A stretch of DNA of 64,000 bases, from NCBI GenBank assembly GCA_947369085.1, contig CANBJR010000009.1, positions 1 to 64,000 on the forward strand. The letters run 5' to 3'. The DNA is from an uncultured Clostridia bacterium (lineage in GTDB: Bacteria; Bacillota; Clostridia; Oscillospirales; Acutalibacteraceae). Within the stretch, counting starts at the first letter, position 1. Every line of letters starts with the position of its first letter. The notes under the pieces were generated by a model. That model ran no database searches. It saw nothing but the letters and a program-made list of their open reading frames with translations, and was not told where the DNA came from. Below, piece after piece: positions 52,912-61,708 of the stretch. A program made the translations under genes and the position numbers.

Positions 52912-55407
52912 ATGAATTTGCGAATTGCCCTTGCGGGCAACCCAAACAGTGGTAAAACCACGCTGTTCAACGCTTTGACAGGCTCCAATCAGTTTGTCGG
53001 AAACTGGCCGGGCGTTACGGTAGAAAAGAAGGAGGGGAAGCTAAAAAAGCAAGACGGTGTAATTATCACCGACCTTCCCGGTATTTATTCTCTTTCTCCT
53101 TATACACTGGAGGAAGTGGTGGCAAGAAATTATCTTATCACAGAGCGTCCCGATGCAATTTTAAATATCATTGACGGCACAAACCTTGAGCGAAATCTCT
53201 ACTTAACCACACAATTAACCGAACTTGGTATTCCTGTGGTCGTTGCCATTAATATGATGGATATCGTGCGTAAAAACGGCGATAAAATAAATACTGCTGA
53301 GTTATCAAGAGCCTTAGGCTGTAAGGTTGTGGAAATATCTGCATTGAAAGGAACAGGAATCACAGAAGCAGCTGAAGCGGCTATTGATGCGGCAAGAAAT
53401 GCAAAAACCATACCGCAGCATACCTTTTCGGGTATAGTTGAACACGCTCTTGCACACATTGAGGAAGCAGCCGTACATAATATGCCTGAAGAACAGCAGC
53501 GTTGGTATGCAATTAAAATATTTGAGTGTGATGACAAAGTGCTTGAACAGATAAAACTTAATTCCGAAACCATTGCGCATATCGAAAATGATATTAAGGC
53601 TGCTGAAACAGAGATGAATGATGACGCAGAATCAATTATTACCAACGAGCGTTATGTTTACATCGGACGAATCATTAAGGGCTGTTACAAGAAAAAGTCC
53701 GTCGGTAAGCTCTCTACCTCTGATAAAATTGATAAGGTAGTTACTAACCGCTGGCTGGGATTACCGATTTTCGCAGTTATTATGTTTTTGGTGTACTACC
53801 TTTCTATGGTTACTGTAGGTACTGCCGCTACAGATTGGATGAACGATGGAGTGTTTGGTGACGGTTGGCATCTTTTCGGTATTGGCTCTTCTGCATATGA
53901 AGAAGCAAGCGGCGAGTATACCTCTGCTATACAGGCAGTGGGCGCTTTTGCAGGGCTTGATATAGAGTCAGAAGATTTTGATGCAGATGCCGCTTTGACA
54001 GAGCTTAAATCATTTCAGACAAGTGCTTCTACAGCGGAAACAGGTGTTGAAGATGAAGAAACGCTTGCAGTCAACACTATGACTGCGTACTATGATAAAA
54101 TTCCTGACGGTGCAGATGAGGATTCCACCGTTGGTATGACCTATCTTGACGCAGTAAGCTATTTTGAGAAAAACGGCTTTGAAGAACCCGATCCTGCAAA
54201 TTACGGTGTATGGGTACCAAGTATCCCAGCCCTAGTGGGAGAAGGGCTTGAAAGCGTAGGTGCTGCCGGTTGGCTCAGCGGTCTTATTAACGACGGTATC
54301 GTTGCAGGCGTAGGTGCTGTACTCGGTTTTGTACCGCAGATGCTCGTACTGTTCCTGCTTCTTGCATTCCTTGAAGCGTGCGGCTATATGGCTCGTATCG
54401 CCTTTGTGCTTGACCGTATTTTCCGTAAATTCGGTTTGTCGGGTAAATCATTTATCCCGATGCTTGTCGGCACAGGCTGCGGTGTTCCGGGTATTATGGC
54501 ATCACGTACCATTGAAAACGAGCGTGACCGCCGTATGACAATTATGACTACTACTTTTATTCCCTGCGGAGCGAAAGTTCCCTTTATTGCAATGATTGCA
54601 GGCGCAATTTTCGGCGGCAGTGCATGGGTGGCTACACCCGCTTATTTCATTGGTATGGCGGCTATCATTGTTTCGGGCATTATTCTGAAAAAGACAAAAC
54701 CGTTTGTTGGTGAGCCTGCTCCGTTTGTTATGGAATTGCCTGTATACCATCTTCCGACTGTCGGCAATGTACTTCGCAGTATGTGGGAGCGTGGCTGGTC
54801 ATTTATTAAAAAGGCAGGAACTATTATTCTGATTTCAACCATCCTTGTTTGGTTTACAACTTATTTTGGATTTACTGCGGACGGCTTTAGAATGCTCGCT
54901 GAGGATGAAATCGACCAGAGTATACTTGCCGCAATAGGCAATGCTATAGCTTGGATTTTCAGCCCTCTCGGCTGGGGCAACTGGCAGGCTGCCGTAGCTT
55001 CTATCACGGGGCTTGTAGCCAAAGAGAATATCGTCGGAACAATGGGTATTCTTTATGGCGGCGGAGAATCTACCGTATATCAGGCGCTTGCGGGAGCATT
55101 CACAGGTATTGCCGGATATTCATTCCTTGTATTCAACCTGCTTTGCGCACCTTGCTTTGCGGCAATCGGCGCTATTAGGCGTGAGATGAACAGTGCTAAA
55201 TGGACATGGTTTGCTGTCGGTTATCAGTGCGTATTTGCCTATGCGATTGCGTTGATGATAAATCAGTTCGGTTTGCTCTTTACAGGAAATGTAAATGTTA
55301 TTGGTTTAATATTTGCTGTTTTAATTCTTGCGTTTATGCTTTATATGCTGTTCAGACCGTACAAAGAATCCACGAAATTAACAAGAAGTGTCAAGGTGAC
55401 AAAATAA
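52912..55407 (+). CDS. feoB: Ferrous iron transporter FeoB
   Basis: 831 aa. Cytosolic G domain: GNPNSGKT (G1, residues 8-15), GNWPGVTVEKK (G2), DLPGIY (G3), NMMD (G4) and SALKGTG (G5). A helical spacer domain follows, then the membrane domain with two gate motifs (GTGCGVPGIMASR and a CGAKVPF segment). An acidic insertion of roughly 130 residues (about 305-440) lies between the first membrane segment and the second and makes the protein longer than usual. RBS GTGAGGA before ATG 52912. Confidence 0.95.
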   Translation: MNLRIALAGNPNSGKTTLFNALTGSNQFVGNWPGVTVEKKEGKLKKQDGVIITDLPGIYSLSPYTLEEVVARNYLITERPDAILNIIDGTNLERNLYLTTQLTELGIPVVVAINMMDIVRKNGDKINTAELSRALGCKVVEISALKGTGITEAAEAAIDAARNAKTIPQHTFSGIVEHALAHIEEAAVHNMPEEQQRWYAIKIFECDDKVLEQIKLNSETIAHIENDIKAAETEMNDDAESIITNERYVYIGRIIKGCYKKKSVGKLSTSDKIDKVVTNRWLGLPIFAVIMFLVYYLSMVTVGTAATDWMNDGVFGDGWHLFGIGSSAYEEASGEYTSAIQAVGAFAGLDIESEDFDADAALTELKSFQTSASTAETGVEDEETLAVNTMTAYYDKIPDGADEDSTVGMTYLDAVSYFEKNGFEEPDPANYGVWVPSIPALVGEGLESVGAAGWLSGLINDGIVAGVGAVLGFVPQMLVLFLLLAFLEACGYMARIAFVLDRIFRKFGLSGKSFIPMLVGTGCGVPGIMASRTIENERDRRMTIMTTTFIPCGAKVPFIAMIAGAIFGGSAWVATPAYFIGMAAIIVSGIILKKTKPFVGEPAPFVMELPVYHLPTVGNVLRSMWERGWSFIKKAGTIILISTILVWFTTYFGFTADGFRMLAEDEIDQSILAAIGNAIAWIFSPLGWGNWQAAVASITGLVAKENIVGTMGILYGGGESTVYQALAGAFTGIAGYSFLVFNLLCAPCFAAIGAIRREMNSAKWTWFAVGYQCVFAYAIALMINQFGLLFTGNVNVIGLIFAVLILAFMLYMLFRPYKESTKLTRSVKVTK

Positions 55408-55434
55408 CAGTAACACTAAGCAGGAGGATTAAAA

Positions 55435-55608
55435 ATGCTTGCATGGATTTTTGAAAATATCGCAACGATTATTATTTGTATAGTATTGCTTGCTGTTGTG
55501 GCGGCGATTATTGCGGAAATGGTCCGCAATAAGAAAAAGGGCAAATCTTCCTGCGGATGCGGGTGTGCAAATTGCCCAATGAGCGGGGAGTGTCATAAGA
55601 AAAAATAA
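55435..55608 (+). CDS. FeoB-associated Cys-rich membrane protein
   Basis: 57 aa: one membrane helix (about 8-28), then a basic stretch and CGCGCANCPMSGEC, the Cys-rich tail of the FeoB-associated family. AGGAGG before ATG 55435; 27 bp after FeoB. Probably binds iron or regulates FeoB. Confidence 0.88.
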   Translation: MLAWIFENIATIIICIVLLAVVAAIIAEMVRNKKKGKSSCGCGCANCPMSGECHKKK

Positions 55609-55654
55609 AAATCGGGGAGGTGCAGAAAAATCTGTATCTTCCCGATTTTTTGCT
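55608..55654 (+). terminator. Rho-independent terminator of the feo operon
   Basis: AAAATCGGGGAG pairs with CTTCCCGATTTT across an 18-nt loop that can form a small inner stem; it is followed by TTTTTT. Confidence 0.8.
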
Positions 55655-55761
55655 GACTTTATGCAAATGACAAACCAAAGCTTGCTTTCTGCGTAAGTTT
55701 TAACACAATATTAGCTTAAAGTGTTGTAATTATAAGGTTAGGTGTGATATAATAATTAACG

Positions 55762-55898
55762 ATTAACAAATTACAATTAACAATTATGTTTGAGAAGATA
55801 GATTGTCATAATGTAGAACCTATTTCTCTGAATTTATTTATGTTGCGGCTGAAAGCCGCCACCTTAATTGATAATTTTTAATTGTAAATTGTAAATTT
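55762..55898. repeat. MITE-like intergenic repeat, copy 1
   Basis: About 137 bp with imperfect terminal inverted repeats (TTACAATTAACAATTAT at the left, matching 15 of 17 the complement of the right end). A GCGGCTGAAAGCCGC hairpin lies inside. A second copy, inverted, lies at about 58655-58784. No coding capacity. Confidence 0.65.
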
Positions 55899-55916
55899 TA
55901 GAAACAGGTGTCTGAA

Positions 55917-56702
55917 ATGGAAAATAAACGTACGGTTGTAAAGGTCGGCACGTCAACCCTTACATACGAAAATGGAAAGATAAATTACCGCAGAATCGAA
56001 AGCCTTTGCAAGGTTATGTCGGATTTGCAGAACAGGGGAGAGCAGATTATGCTAGTTTCCTCAGGCGCAATCGGAGTTGGTATGGGAAAAACGGGACTTG
56101 CATCACGCCCCAGCGAAACCAAGAAAAAGCAGGCTCTTGCGGCTATCGGTCAGTGCGAGCTTATGTTTATGTACGACAAGCTGTTCGGCGAGTACAATCA
56201 TTCGGTGGCACAGATTCTGCTCACCCGTTATGCGGTTGAAACCGACCAGAAACGTCAGAATGTAATCAACACTATTGACGAGCTTCTTAAAATGAATATT
56301 ATCCCCGTTATCAACGAAAACGACACGGTGGCTATTGATGAACTTGAGGGCAACAACTTCGGCGATAACGATATGCTTTCGGCAATCGTTGCAGGACTTG
56401 TGGGAGCCGACAGGTTGATTATTCTTACCGATATTGACGGTTTGTATGACTCAAATCCCAGAACTAATCCGAACGCGGTAAAAATTGATGTTGTTGACAA
56501 GATAAATCAAGAAATTTTGTCAATGGCGGCAGGAACAGGCTCAAACCGCGGAACGGGCGGAATGATAACAAAGCTTCAAGCGGCTGATTATGCAACGAAA
56601 CGAGGGGTTGAGGTTCACGTTATTAACGGCTCGAACCCGGAAGAACTCTATGAAATTTTTGACGGCAACAACATAGGAACAATGTTCCTTGCAAGGCAGT
56701 AA
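55917..56702 (+). CDS. proB: Glutamate 5-kinase
   Basis: 261 aa amino-acid kinase fold: VVKVGTSTLT (phosphate loop, start), VSSGAIGVG, NENDTVAIDEL and LTDIDGLYDSNPR. It lacks the C-terminal PUA domain of longer ProB forms. It phosphorylates glutamate in proline synthesis. Start taken as ATG 55917; GTG 55908 is an alternative in frame, and AGGTG lies between them. The operon continues with proA after 12 bp. Confidence 0.95.
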   Translation: MENKRTVVKVGTSTLTYENGKINYRRIESLCKVMSDLQNRGEQIMLVSSGAIGVGMGKTGLASRPSETKKKQALAAIGQCELMFMYDKLFGEYNHSVAQILLTRYAVETDQKRQNVINTIDELLKMNIIPVINENDTVAIDELEGNNFGDNDMLSAIVAGLVGADRLIILTDIDGLYDSNPRTNPNAVKIDVVDKINQEILSMAAGTGSNRGTGGMITKLQAADYATKRGVEVHVINGSNPEELYEIFDGNNIGTMFLARQ

Positions 56703-56714
56703 AGGAGAACAACT

Positions 56715-57959
56715 ATGACTCAGCTTGAAATTATGGGTGCTAAGGCAAAGGAAGCCTCTCGTTTTCTTATGACAGCGGGCTCAAAAAAAGACGATGCGCT
56801 AAACGCAATTGCGAATGCTTTGCGTGAAAATTCCGATAGAATTATAAAAGCTAACGATATCGACATAGAAAACGGCGAAAAATCAGGACTTACAAAGTCG
56901 TTGCTCGACAGATTAAGATTGACCGAAGAGAGAATTAACGGTATGGCTGACGGCGTCAGTGAGGTTGCTTCTCTTGCAGACCCTGTAGGCAGAGTGCTTG
57001 ACGGCAGAACGCTCAAAAACGGACTTCAAATTGAAAAGGTTACCGTTCCTATGGGTGTTATCGGCATTATCTTTGAGGCTCGCCCGAATGTAACTTCAGA
57101 TGCGGCTGCACTTTGTCTTAAGGCAGGCAGTGCGGTAATTCTTCGCGGCGGCAAGGAAGCAATAAATTCCAACAAGGCAATTTCCAAAATTATGCGTGAC
57201 GCAATTGAGAGTACAGGCTTGCCACGCGACTGCATTTCACTTGTTGAGGACATAACACGTCAAAGTGCAACAGAGCTTATGCAGCTTTCCGATTATCTTG
57301 ACGTGCTCATTCCCAGAGGAGGTGCAGGACTTATCAAAAGCGTTGTCGAGAATGCAAAAGTGCCCGTAATTGAAACGGGTGTAGGTAACTGTCACGTTTA
57401 CGTTGATAAAAGTGCTGACGTTGATATGGCAAAGAGCATTATTTTCAATGCAAAAACCTCACGGCCCTCTGTCTGCAACGCCATTGAAACAGTTCTTGTT
57501 CACAAGGATATTGCCGAAAAAGCCCTGCCCAAAATTAAGGCAGGGCTTGATAAAATGAATGTTGAAATTCGCGGCTGTGAAACAACAAGGGCAATCCTCG
57601 GTGAAAGCGTTGTTCCTGCAACTGAAAACGACTATGCAATTGAGTTTCTCGACTACATCCTTGCAGTAAAGGTTGTTGAAAGCCTTGACGATGCACTTGC
57701 GCACATATCAAAATACAGCACAGGTCACAGCGAAAGCATAATAACAAGCGACTACGAGAGTGCAAACAAATTTACGGCTTGTGTTGATTCTGCGGCTGTT
57801 TATGTAAATGCTTCAACACGCTTTACCGACGGCGGAGAGTTTGGACTTGGAGCTGAAATAGGAATCTCAACGCAAAAGCTTCACGCAAGAGGTCCGATGG
57901 GACTTAACGAGCTTACAAGCAGTAAATATATAATCAGAGGTAACGGACAAATCAGATAA
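56715..57959 (+). CDS. proA: Gamma-glutamyl phosphate reductase
   Basis: 414 aa aldehyde dehydrogenase-like enzyme: PMGVIGIIFEARPNVT near 113-128, active Cys in SRPSVCNAIET (near 253) and GGEFGLGAEIGIST near the C-terminus. It reduces gamma-glutamyl phosphate to the semialdehyde. AAAGGAG before ATG 56715. The 3' end overlaps a convergent small gene by 8 bp. Confidence 0.96.
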   Translation: MTQLEIMGAKAKEASRFLMTAGSKKDDALNAIANALRENSDRIIKANDIDIENGEKSGLTKSLLDRLRLTEERINGMADGVSEVASLADPVGRVLDGRTLKNGLQIEKVTVPMGVIGIIFEARPNVTSDAAALCLKAGSAVILRGGKEAINSNKAISKIMRDAIESTGLPRDCISLVEDITRQSATELMQLSDYLDVLIPRGGAGLIKSVVENAKVPVIETGVGNCHVYVDKSADVDMAKSIIFNAKTSRPSVCNAIETVLVHKDIAEKALPKIKAGLDKMNVEIRGCETTRAILGESVVPATENDYAIEFLDYILAVKVVESLDDALAHISKYSTGHSESIITSDYESANKFTACVDSAAVYVNASTRFTDGGEFGLGAEIGISTQKLHARGPMGLNELTSSKYIIRGNGQIR

Positions 57960-58257
57960 GTAGATAAACAAGAGCAAGCAGTAAAACAGGATCTGTTTTT
58001 TCATCCATAAGCAAGACAAGCATAAGTAAAATCAGGCTTTGCTCCTTGTTTTTGAAGAGCATATCAAATAAGCTGTTGTTCTGCGTTTTTTGCTCGGGAA
58101 GATTTTCGGGAACAGAATTTTGTTCCCTCTGCTCCTTTTTGGATGGCTGTTCCTGCTTCGGTGCAGATTTTTGGTTTTGATGATTATTGCCGTGAAACGG
58201 CTGACGTTTGTTCATCTGTTGTGCTCTTGCAAAGGCTTCTTCTTCAAAGCTCGGCAT
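57952..58257 (-). CDS. Small hypothetical protein with hydrophobic tail
   Basis: 101 aa. A Gln/Asn/Lys/Pro-rich hydrophilic N-terminus is followed by LILLMLVLLMDEKTDPVLLLALVYLLI, a likely hairpin membrane segment (about 74-101, cited in two pieces in practice). Leftward gene downstream of two similar small genes. Unrecognised. Confidence 0.6.
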   Translation of the reverse strand: MPSFEEEAFARAQQMNKRQPFHGNNHQNQKSAPKQEQPSKKEQREQNSVPENLPEQKTQNNSLFDMLFKNKEQSLILLMLVLLMDEKTDPVLLLALVYLLI

Positions 58258-58278
58258 ATTATCACCCCTTAACCTATG

Positions 58279-58626
58279 TTAAAATAGTCCGTTGTCTTTT
58301 AACATAGGAATTATCTTGATGAATTTAATCATTTTTTCTGCACGGTCAAGCTTTTCCTGCTTTTCACGGCTCAGGAACGGGCGAAGTGAATTTAAAAGCC
58401 TTGTTGTGTCATCGTCACGTTTGAACGAGTTCATAACAGGCGCAAGGCGTGTGACCGTTCTTAATATGTCATCTCCCGGAATTTCAGGCTGAACAGGCTT
58501 TGGCTGCGGCTTAGGCTGTTCGGAATTTGTGTTTGCAAGACCTAACTGTTCGCCAAGACTTTGCACCTGTTTCAGCGCTTCGGGGTTACTTAAGATCTGA
58601 TTGATTTTATCTTGTATTTCTGACAT
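58279..58626 (-). CDS. Small hypothetical protein with DKINQIL motif
   Basis: 115 aa: N-terminal helix with QDKINQILSNPEALKQVQ, a Pro/Gln linker (about 35-47), then a helical domain (LRPFLSREKQEKLDRAEKMI). Soluble. The start motif is shared with the next gene upstream. Unrecognised family. Confidence 0.6.
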   Translation of the reverse strand: MSEIQDKINQILSNPEALKQVQSLGEQLGLANTNSEQPKPQPKPVQPEIPGDDILRTVTRLAPVMNSFKRDDDTTRLLNSLRPFLSREKQEKLDRAEKMIKFIKIIPMLKDNGLF

Positions 58627-58654
58627 TTTGATTTTTCACACCCTTTCCCAATTC

Positions 58655-58784
58655 AATTTACAATTCACAAATAAAAATTAACAATTTCGGTGGCGGCTTT
58701 CAGCTGCAATATGAATAAAACCGGAAAACGAAGCTTTATATTATTACAGCCTATATCTCGACGATAATTGTTAATTGTTAATTT
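58655..58784. repeat. MITE-like intergenic repeat, copy 2 (inverted)
   Basis: About 130 bp whose complement matches copy 1 in both AT-rich ends and in a 31-bp centre (28 of 31 bases identical, with the GCTGAAAGC core). The middle of the element differs. The right end supplies the stop codon of the 58778-59020 gene. Confidence 0.65.
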
Positions 58785-59020
58785 TGCTTATCGCCGCCGA
58801 GCAGCTTCATAAGCGCCTGAGCCTGCGGACTGTTTAAAATTTCTTTTGTCTTTTCGGGGTCATTAAGAATGGAATTTATTTTATCCTTCTGTTTTGAATC
58901 GGCGTTTTTCAGCATATTGTTTACATCGCCGCTTTTTGCCGCATTTTTTATCTGATTCTCTGAAACACCAAGCTGTTTTGAGAGATTTGCAATGAGTTTT
59001 TCCAAGTTATTTTCTTTCAT
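58778..59020 (-). CDS. Small helical protein with DKINSIL motif
   Basis: 80 aa, all-helical and soluble; SKQLGVSENQIKNAAKSGD could be an HTH-like turn; KDKINSILNDPEKTKEIL repeats the motif of the 115-aa protein. GAGGTG before ATG 59020. Function unknown. Confidence 0.6.
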   Translation of the reverse strand: MKENNLEKLIANLSKQLGVSENQIKNAAKSGDVNNMLKNADSKQKDKINSILNDPEKTKEILNSPQAQALMKLLGGDKQN

Positions 59021-59078
59021 ATAAACACCTCGCTATATTCTATGCTTTAAATACATTTTTAGAACGGAGTTTTTGCAA

Positions 59079-59549
59079 ATGCGTATTTTAGTTGTTTCCG
59101 ATACTCACGGAGATTTAAGAACTCTTATGAAAGCTGTCAATGCACAACCGAGCGCCGAAATTATAATACATTGCGGCGACGGTGACGAGCAGGTGCAGTA
59201 TTTAAAGGACACAATAAAGGATAAGATGATTGTCGGAGTAAGAGGAAACTGTGACTGGTGCAGCAGCTTACCGTCAAAGGAAATTTTAAACGTTTGCGGC
59301 AAAAGGATTTTTATAACTCACGGACACCTTTATAATGCAAAGTTCGGGTTATACAATATTATGTGCGCTGCAAGGGAGGAAAAGGCAGACATTTTGCTTT
59401 TTGGTCATACGCACAATGCAATGACTTACTATGAAGACGGTCTTTATGTTATGAATCCGGGTTCTTGCAGCGGCTATATGGCAAGCTACGGCTATATTGA
59501 TATCACCGACAAGGGCGAAATAGTAACAAATACTGTTACCATAAAATAA
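59079..59549 (+). CDS. YfcE-type metallophosphoesterase
   Basis: 156 aa: DTHGD, HCGDGD, GNCDW, THGH and GHTH are the metal ligands of the calcineurin-like YfcE/MJ0936 group. ATG 59079 follows ACGGAG; the frame opens with TTG at 59073. Likely a phosphodiesterase of unknown natural substrate. Confidence 0.9.
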   Translation: MRILVVSDTHGDLRTLMKAVNAQPSAEIIIHCGDGDEQVQYLKDTIKDKMIVGVRGNCDWCSSLPSKEILNVCGKRIFITHGHLYNAKFGLYNIMCAAREEKADILLFGHTHNAMTYYEDGLYVMNPGSCSGYMASYGYIDITDKGEIVTNTVTIK

Positions 59550-59603
59550 ATATGGAAAAATAAATTAATTAATGATATAATTATTATTTGCAGGAGGTGT
59601 GCT

Positions 59604-60467
59604 ATGAATTTCAGCGGATTTGATTTTGACGGGAGTATAAAAGAAACTCTCACTGCGCTTGATAATCACGGCAGAATTCCTCATGCAATTATTATAGAAA
59701 GCAAGAATAAAGAAACTGCGCTCAAGGCGGCAAAGTATCTTTCAATGTATGTTGTCTGCACAGGCGAAAACAAACCCTGCAAGGTGTGCAGGCAGTGCCA
59801 TAAGGCAGAAATAAAAGGACACGCCGACATAAGCTACACAGAGCCTGAGAACAAGTCAAAGACTTATTCAATCAAGCAGATGCGCAGTATTGCAAAGGAT
59901 GCGTACATCCGCCCCAATGAAGCAAATGCAAAGGTGTATATATTTGAGGACGCCGATAAAAGGTTGACTGACATTGCACAAAATTCCTTTTTAAAGCTGC
60001 TTGAAGAGCCGCCGCAGAATGTGTATTTTATTCTGATTTGCGAAAGTGCGCAAAAACTGCTTGTAACCATACTTTCACGATGTACGGTAGTACGGCTGAA
60101 AAACGAAGTCAGCATCGGCGAAAAGCCGCTTGAATTTGCAGAAAAAATTGTAAAAGGAATAATATCCTCACGCGAATACGATTTACTGCTTGCGCTGAAT
60201 GTGCTTGCCGACAAGGAAAATGCCGATGAAACGCTTAGTACGGTTCGTATGATTTTGAGCGACGGTCTTGCGCTTTCGGTTGGCACAAAGGCAGTGTTTA
60301 ACGAAAAGCTCGGCAAAGAACTTGCCGCACGCTTTACAAAAGGAAAAATTATTGAGCTGATTGAACTTACAGACAATTCGGCTGTAAGAATAAAACAGAA
60401 CATAAACATAAATCTTCTCACAACGTGGTTGTGCGGAGAATACAGGAGGATTTCATGGCAGAGGTAA
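59604..60467 (+). CDS. holB: DNA polymerase III delta-prime subunit
   Basis: 287 aa. It has the zinc module CKVCRQC near residues 57-63 and the SRC-like NSFLKLLEEPPQNVYFILICE region near 132-152 (ending SRCTVVRL). There is no intact Walker A, as expected for delta-prime. Part of the clamp loader. AGGAGG before ATG 59604. Overlaps ricT by 13 bp; the holB-ricT pairing is typical for Firmicutes. Confidence 0.92.
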   Translation: MNFSGFDFDGSIKETLTALDNHGRIPHAIIIESKNKETALKAAKYLSMYVVCTGENKPCKVCRQCHKAEIKGHADISYTEPENKSKTYSIKQMRSIAKDAYIRPNEANAKVYIFEDADKRLTDIAQNSFLKLLEEPPQNVYFILICESAQKLLVTILSRCTVVRLKNEVSIGEKPLEFAEKIVKGIISSREYDLLLALNVLADKENADETLSTVRMILSDGLALSVGTKAVFNEKLGKELAARFTKGKIIELIELTDNSAVRIKQNININLLTTWLCGEYRRISWQR

Positions 60468-61321
60468 TCGGAGTAAGATTTAAAGAGGTTGGCAAGGTAT
60501 ATTACTTTGACCCTCTTGACAATAAACTTAACAAGGGCGATATGGTAATCGTTGAAACAGCAAGAGGTCTTGAATGCGGCGAGGTTGCAACTCCCAACAA
60601 GACGATTGATGAGTCAGAGCTTGCTCATCCGCTTAAACCGCTGATAAGAATTGCAAATGAAGACGACCTTAATCACCTTGCTGAAAACAAGCTGAAGGAA
60701 AAAGAAGCCTATAAAATTTGCGAGCAGAAAATTGCAAATCACAAGCTTGAAATGAAGCTTGTGAACGTTGAATACACGTTTGACAACAGCAAAATTCTAT
60801 TTTACTTTACGGCGGACGGACGTGTTGACTTTCGTGCGCTTGTCAAGGACTTGGCGTCTGTTTTCAGAACAAGAATTGAACTTCGTCAGATTGGCGTAAG
60901 AGATGAGGCTAAAATGCTCGGCGGTTTAGGCATTTGCGGAAAGCCGTTTTGCTGTGCAAGCTATATGGGCGAATTTCAGCCTGTTTCAATCAAAATGGCA
61001 AAGGAGCAGGGCTTGTCGCTTTCACCCGTCAAAATTTCGGGAACCTGCGGCAGGCTGATGTGTTGTCTTAAATACGAGCAGGAGGCATACACGGACTTGC
61101 TTAAAAGAACTCCCAAGGTTGGCGCAATTGTCAACACACCCGAGGGTAGGGGACTTGTTGTTGAAAACAACCTTATTGCAAGAACGTTAAAGGTAAAGCT
61201 TAACAATACACCCGACGACGTTGCTCCCAAAACCTTTACAGTAAAGCAGTGCAAGCTTGTTAAGGACGGTTATATCAAGGTGAATAAGAAAGAGCTTGAA
61301 GAACTTAAAGGTCTTGAATAA
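60455..61321 (+). CDS. ricT: RicT/YaaT (PSP1 domain) regulatory protein
   Basis: 288 aa PSP1 domain: GGLGICGKPFCCASYM, split around residues 164-179, and SGTCGRLMCCLKYEQE near 198-213 carry the Cys residues that bind Fe-S clusters in the RicAFT complex. ATG 60455 follows AGGAGG. In Bacillus the protein acts with RNase Y in mRNA maturation. Confidence 0.93.
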   Translation: MAEVIGVRFKEVGKVYYFDPLDNKLNKGDMVIVETARGLECGEVATPNKTIDESELAHPLKPLIRIANEDDLNHLAENKLKEKEAYKICEQKIANHKLEMKLVNVEYTFDNSKILFYFTADGRVDFRALVKDLASVFRTRIELRQIGVRDEAKMLGGLGICGKPFCCASYMGEFQPVSIKMAKEQGLSLSPVKISGTCGRLMCCLKYEQEAYTDLLKRTPKVGAIVNTPEGRGLVVENNLIARTLKVKLNNTPDDVAPKTFTVKQCKLVKDGYIKVNKKELEELKGLE

Positions 61322-61455
61322 ATAAAAACATTAATGTTATTTGTCGACAAAATAATTATTATTTGTAAAATTCTGAAAAATATTCCCAAAACAATTGCAT
61401 TTTGCGAATTTTATGTTACAATATAGTTGAAATCTTTTAAGGAGGTGTTCTCCCT

Positions 61456-61626
61456 ATGGCATATGTAATTAGTGATGATTGCATCGCATGCGGTGCTTGT
61501 GCAGACGCTTGTCCGTGTTCTGCTATTTCAGAGGGTGACGGCAAGTACGTTATCGATGCTGATGTATGCGCAGATTGCGGTTCTTGTGCTGATGTTTGCC
61601 CGGTAGGTGCTCCTCAGGCTGAGTAA
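61456..61626 (+). CDS. 2[4Fe-4S] ferredoxin
   Basis: 56 aa with two CxxCxxCxxxCP motifs (Cys9/12/15/19 and Cys38/41/44/48) and an extra Cys21. GGAGGTG before ATG 61456 and a good terminator behind. A low-potential electron carrier as expected in an anaerobe. Confidence 0.95.
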   Translation: MAYVISDDCIACGACADACPCSAISEGDGKYVIDADVCADCGSCADVCPVGAPQAE

Positions 61627-61643
61627 TAGCTTATCTGAAATTC

Positions 61644-61674
61644 AAACGGCAAGGAATTACCTTGCCGTTTTTCT
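61644..61674 (+). terminator. Rho-independent terminator after the ferredoxin gene
   Basis: Perfect 11-bp stem AAACGGCAAGG / CCTTGCCGTTT with a 5-nt loop, followed by TTCTCT after the T-rich arm end. Confidence 0.85.
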
Positions 61675-61708
61675 CTGTAATGAATTTTACCGACCGAAAG
61701 GAAAAAAT

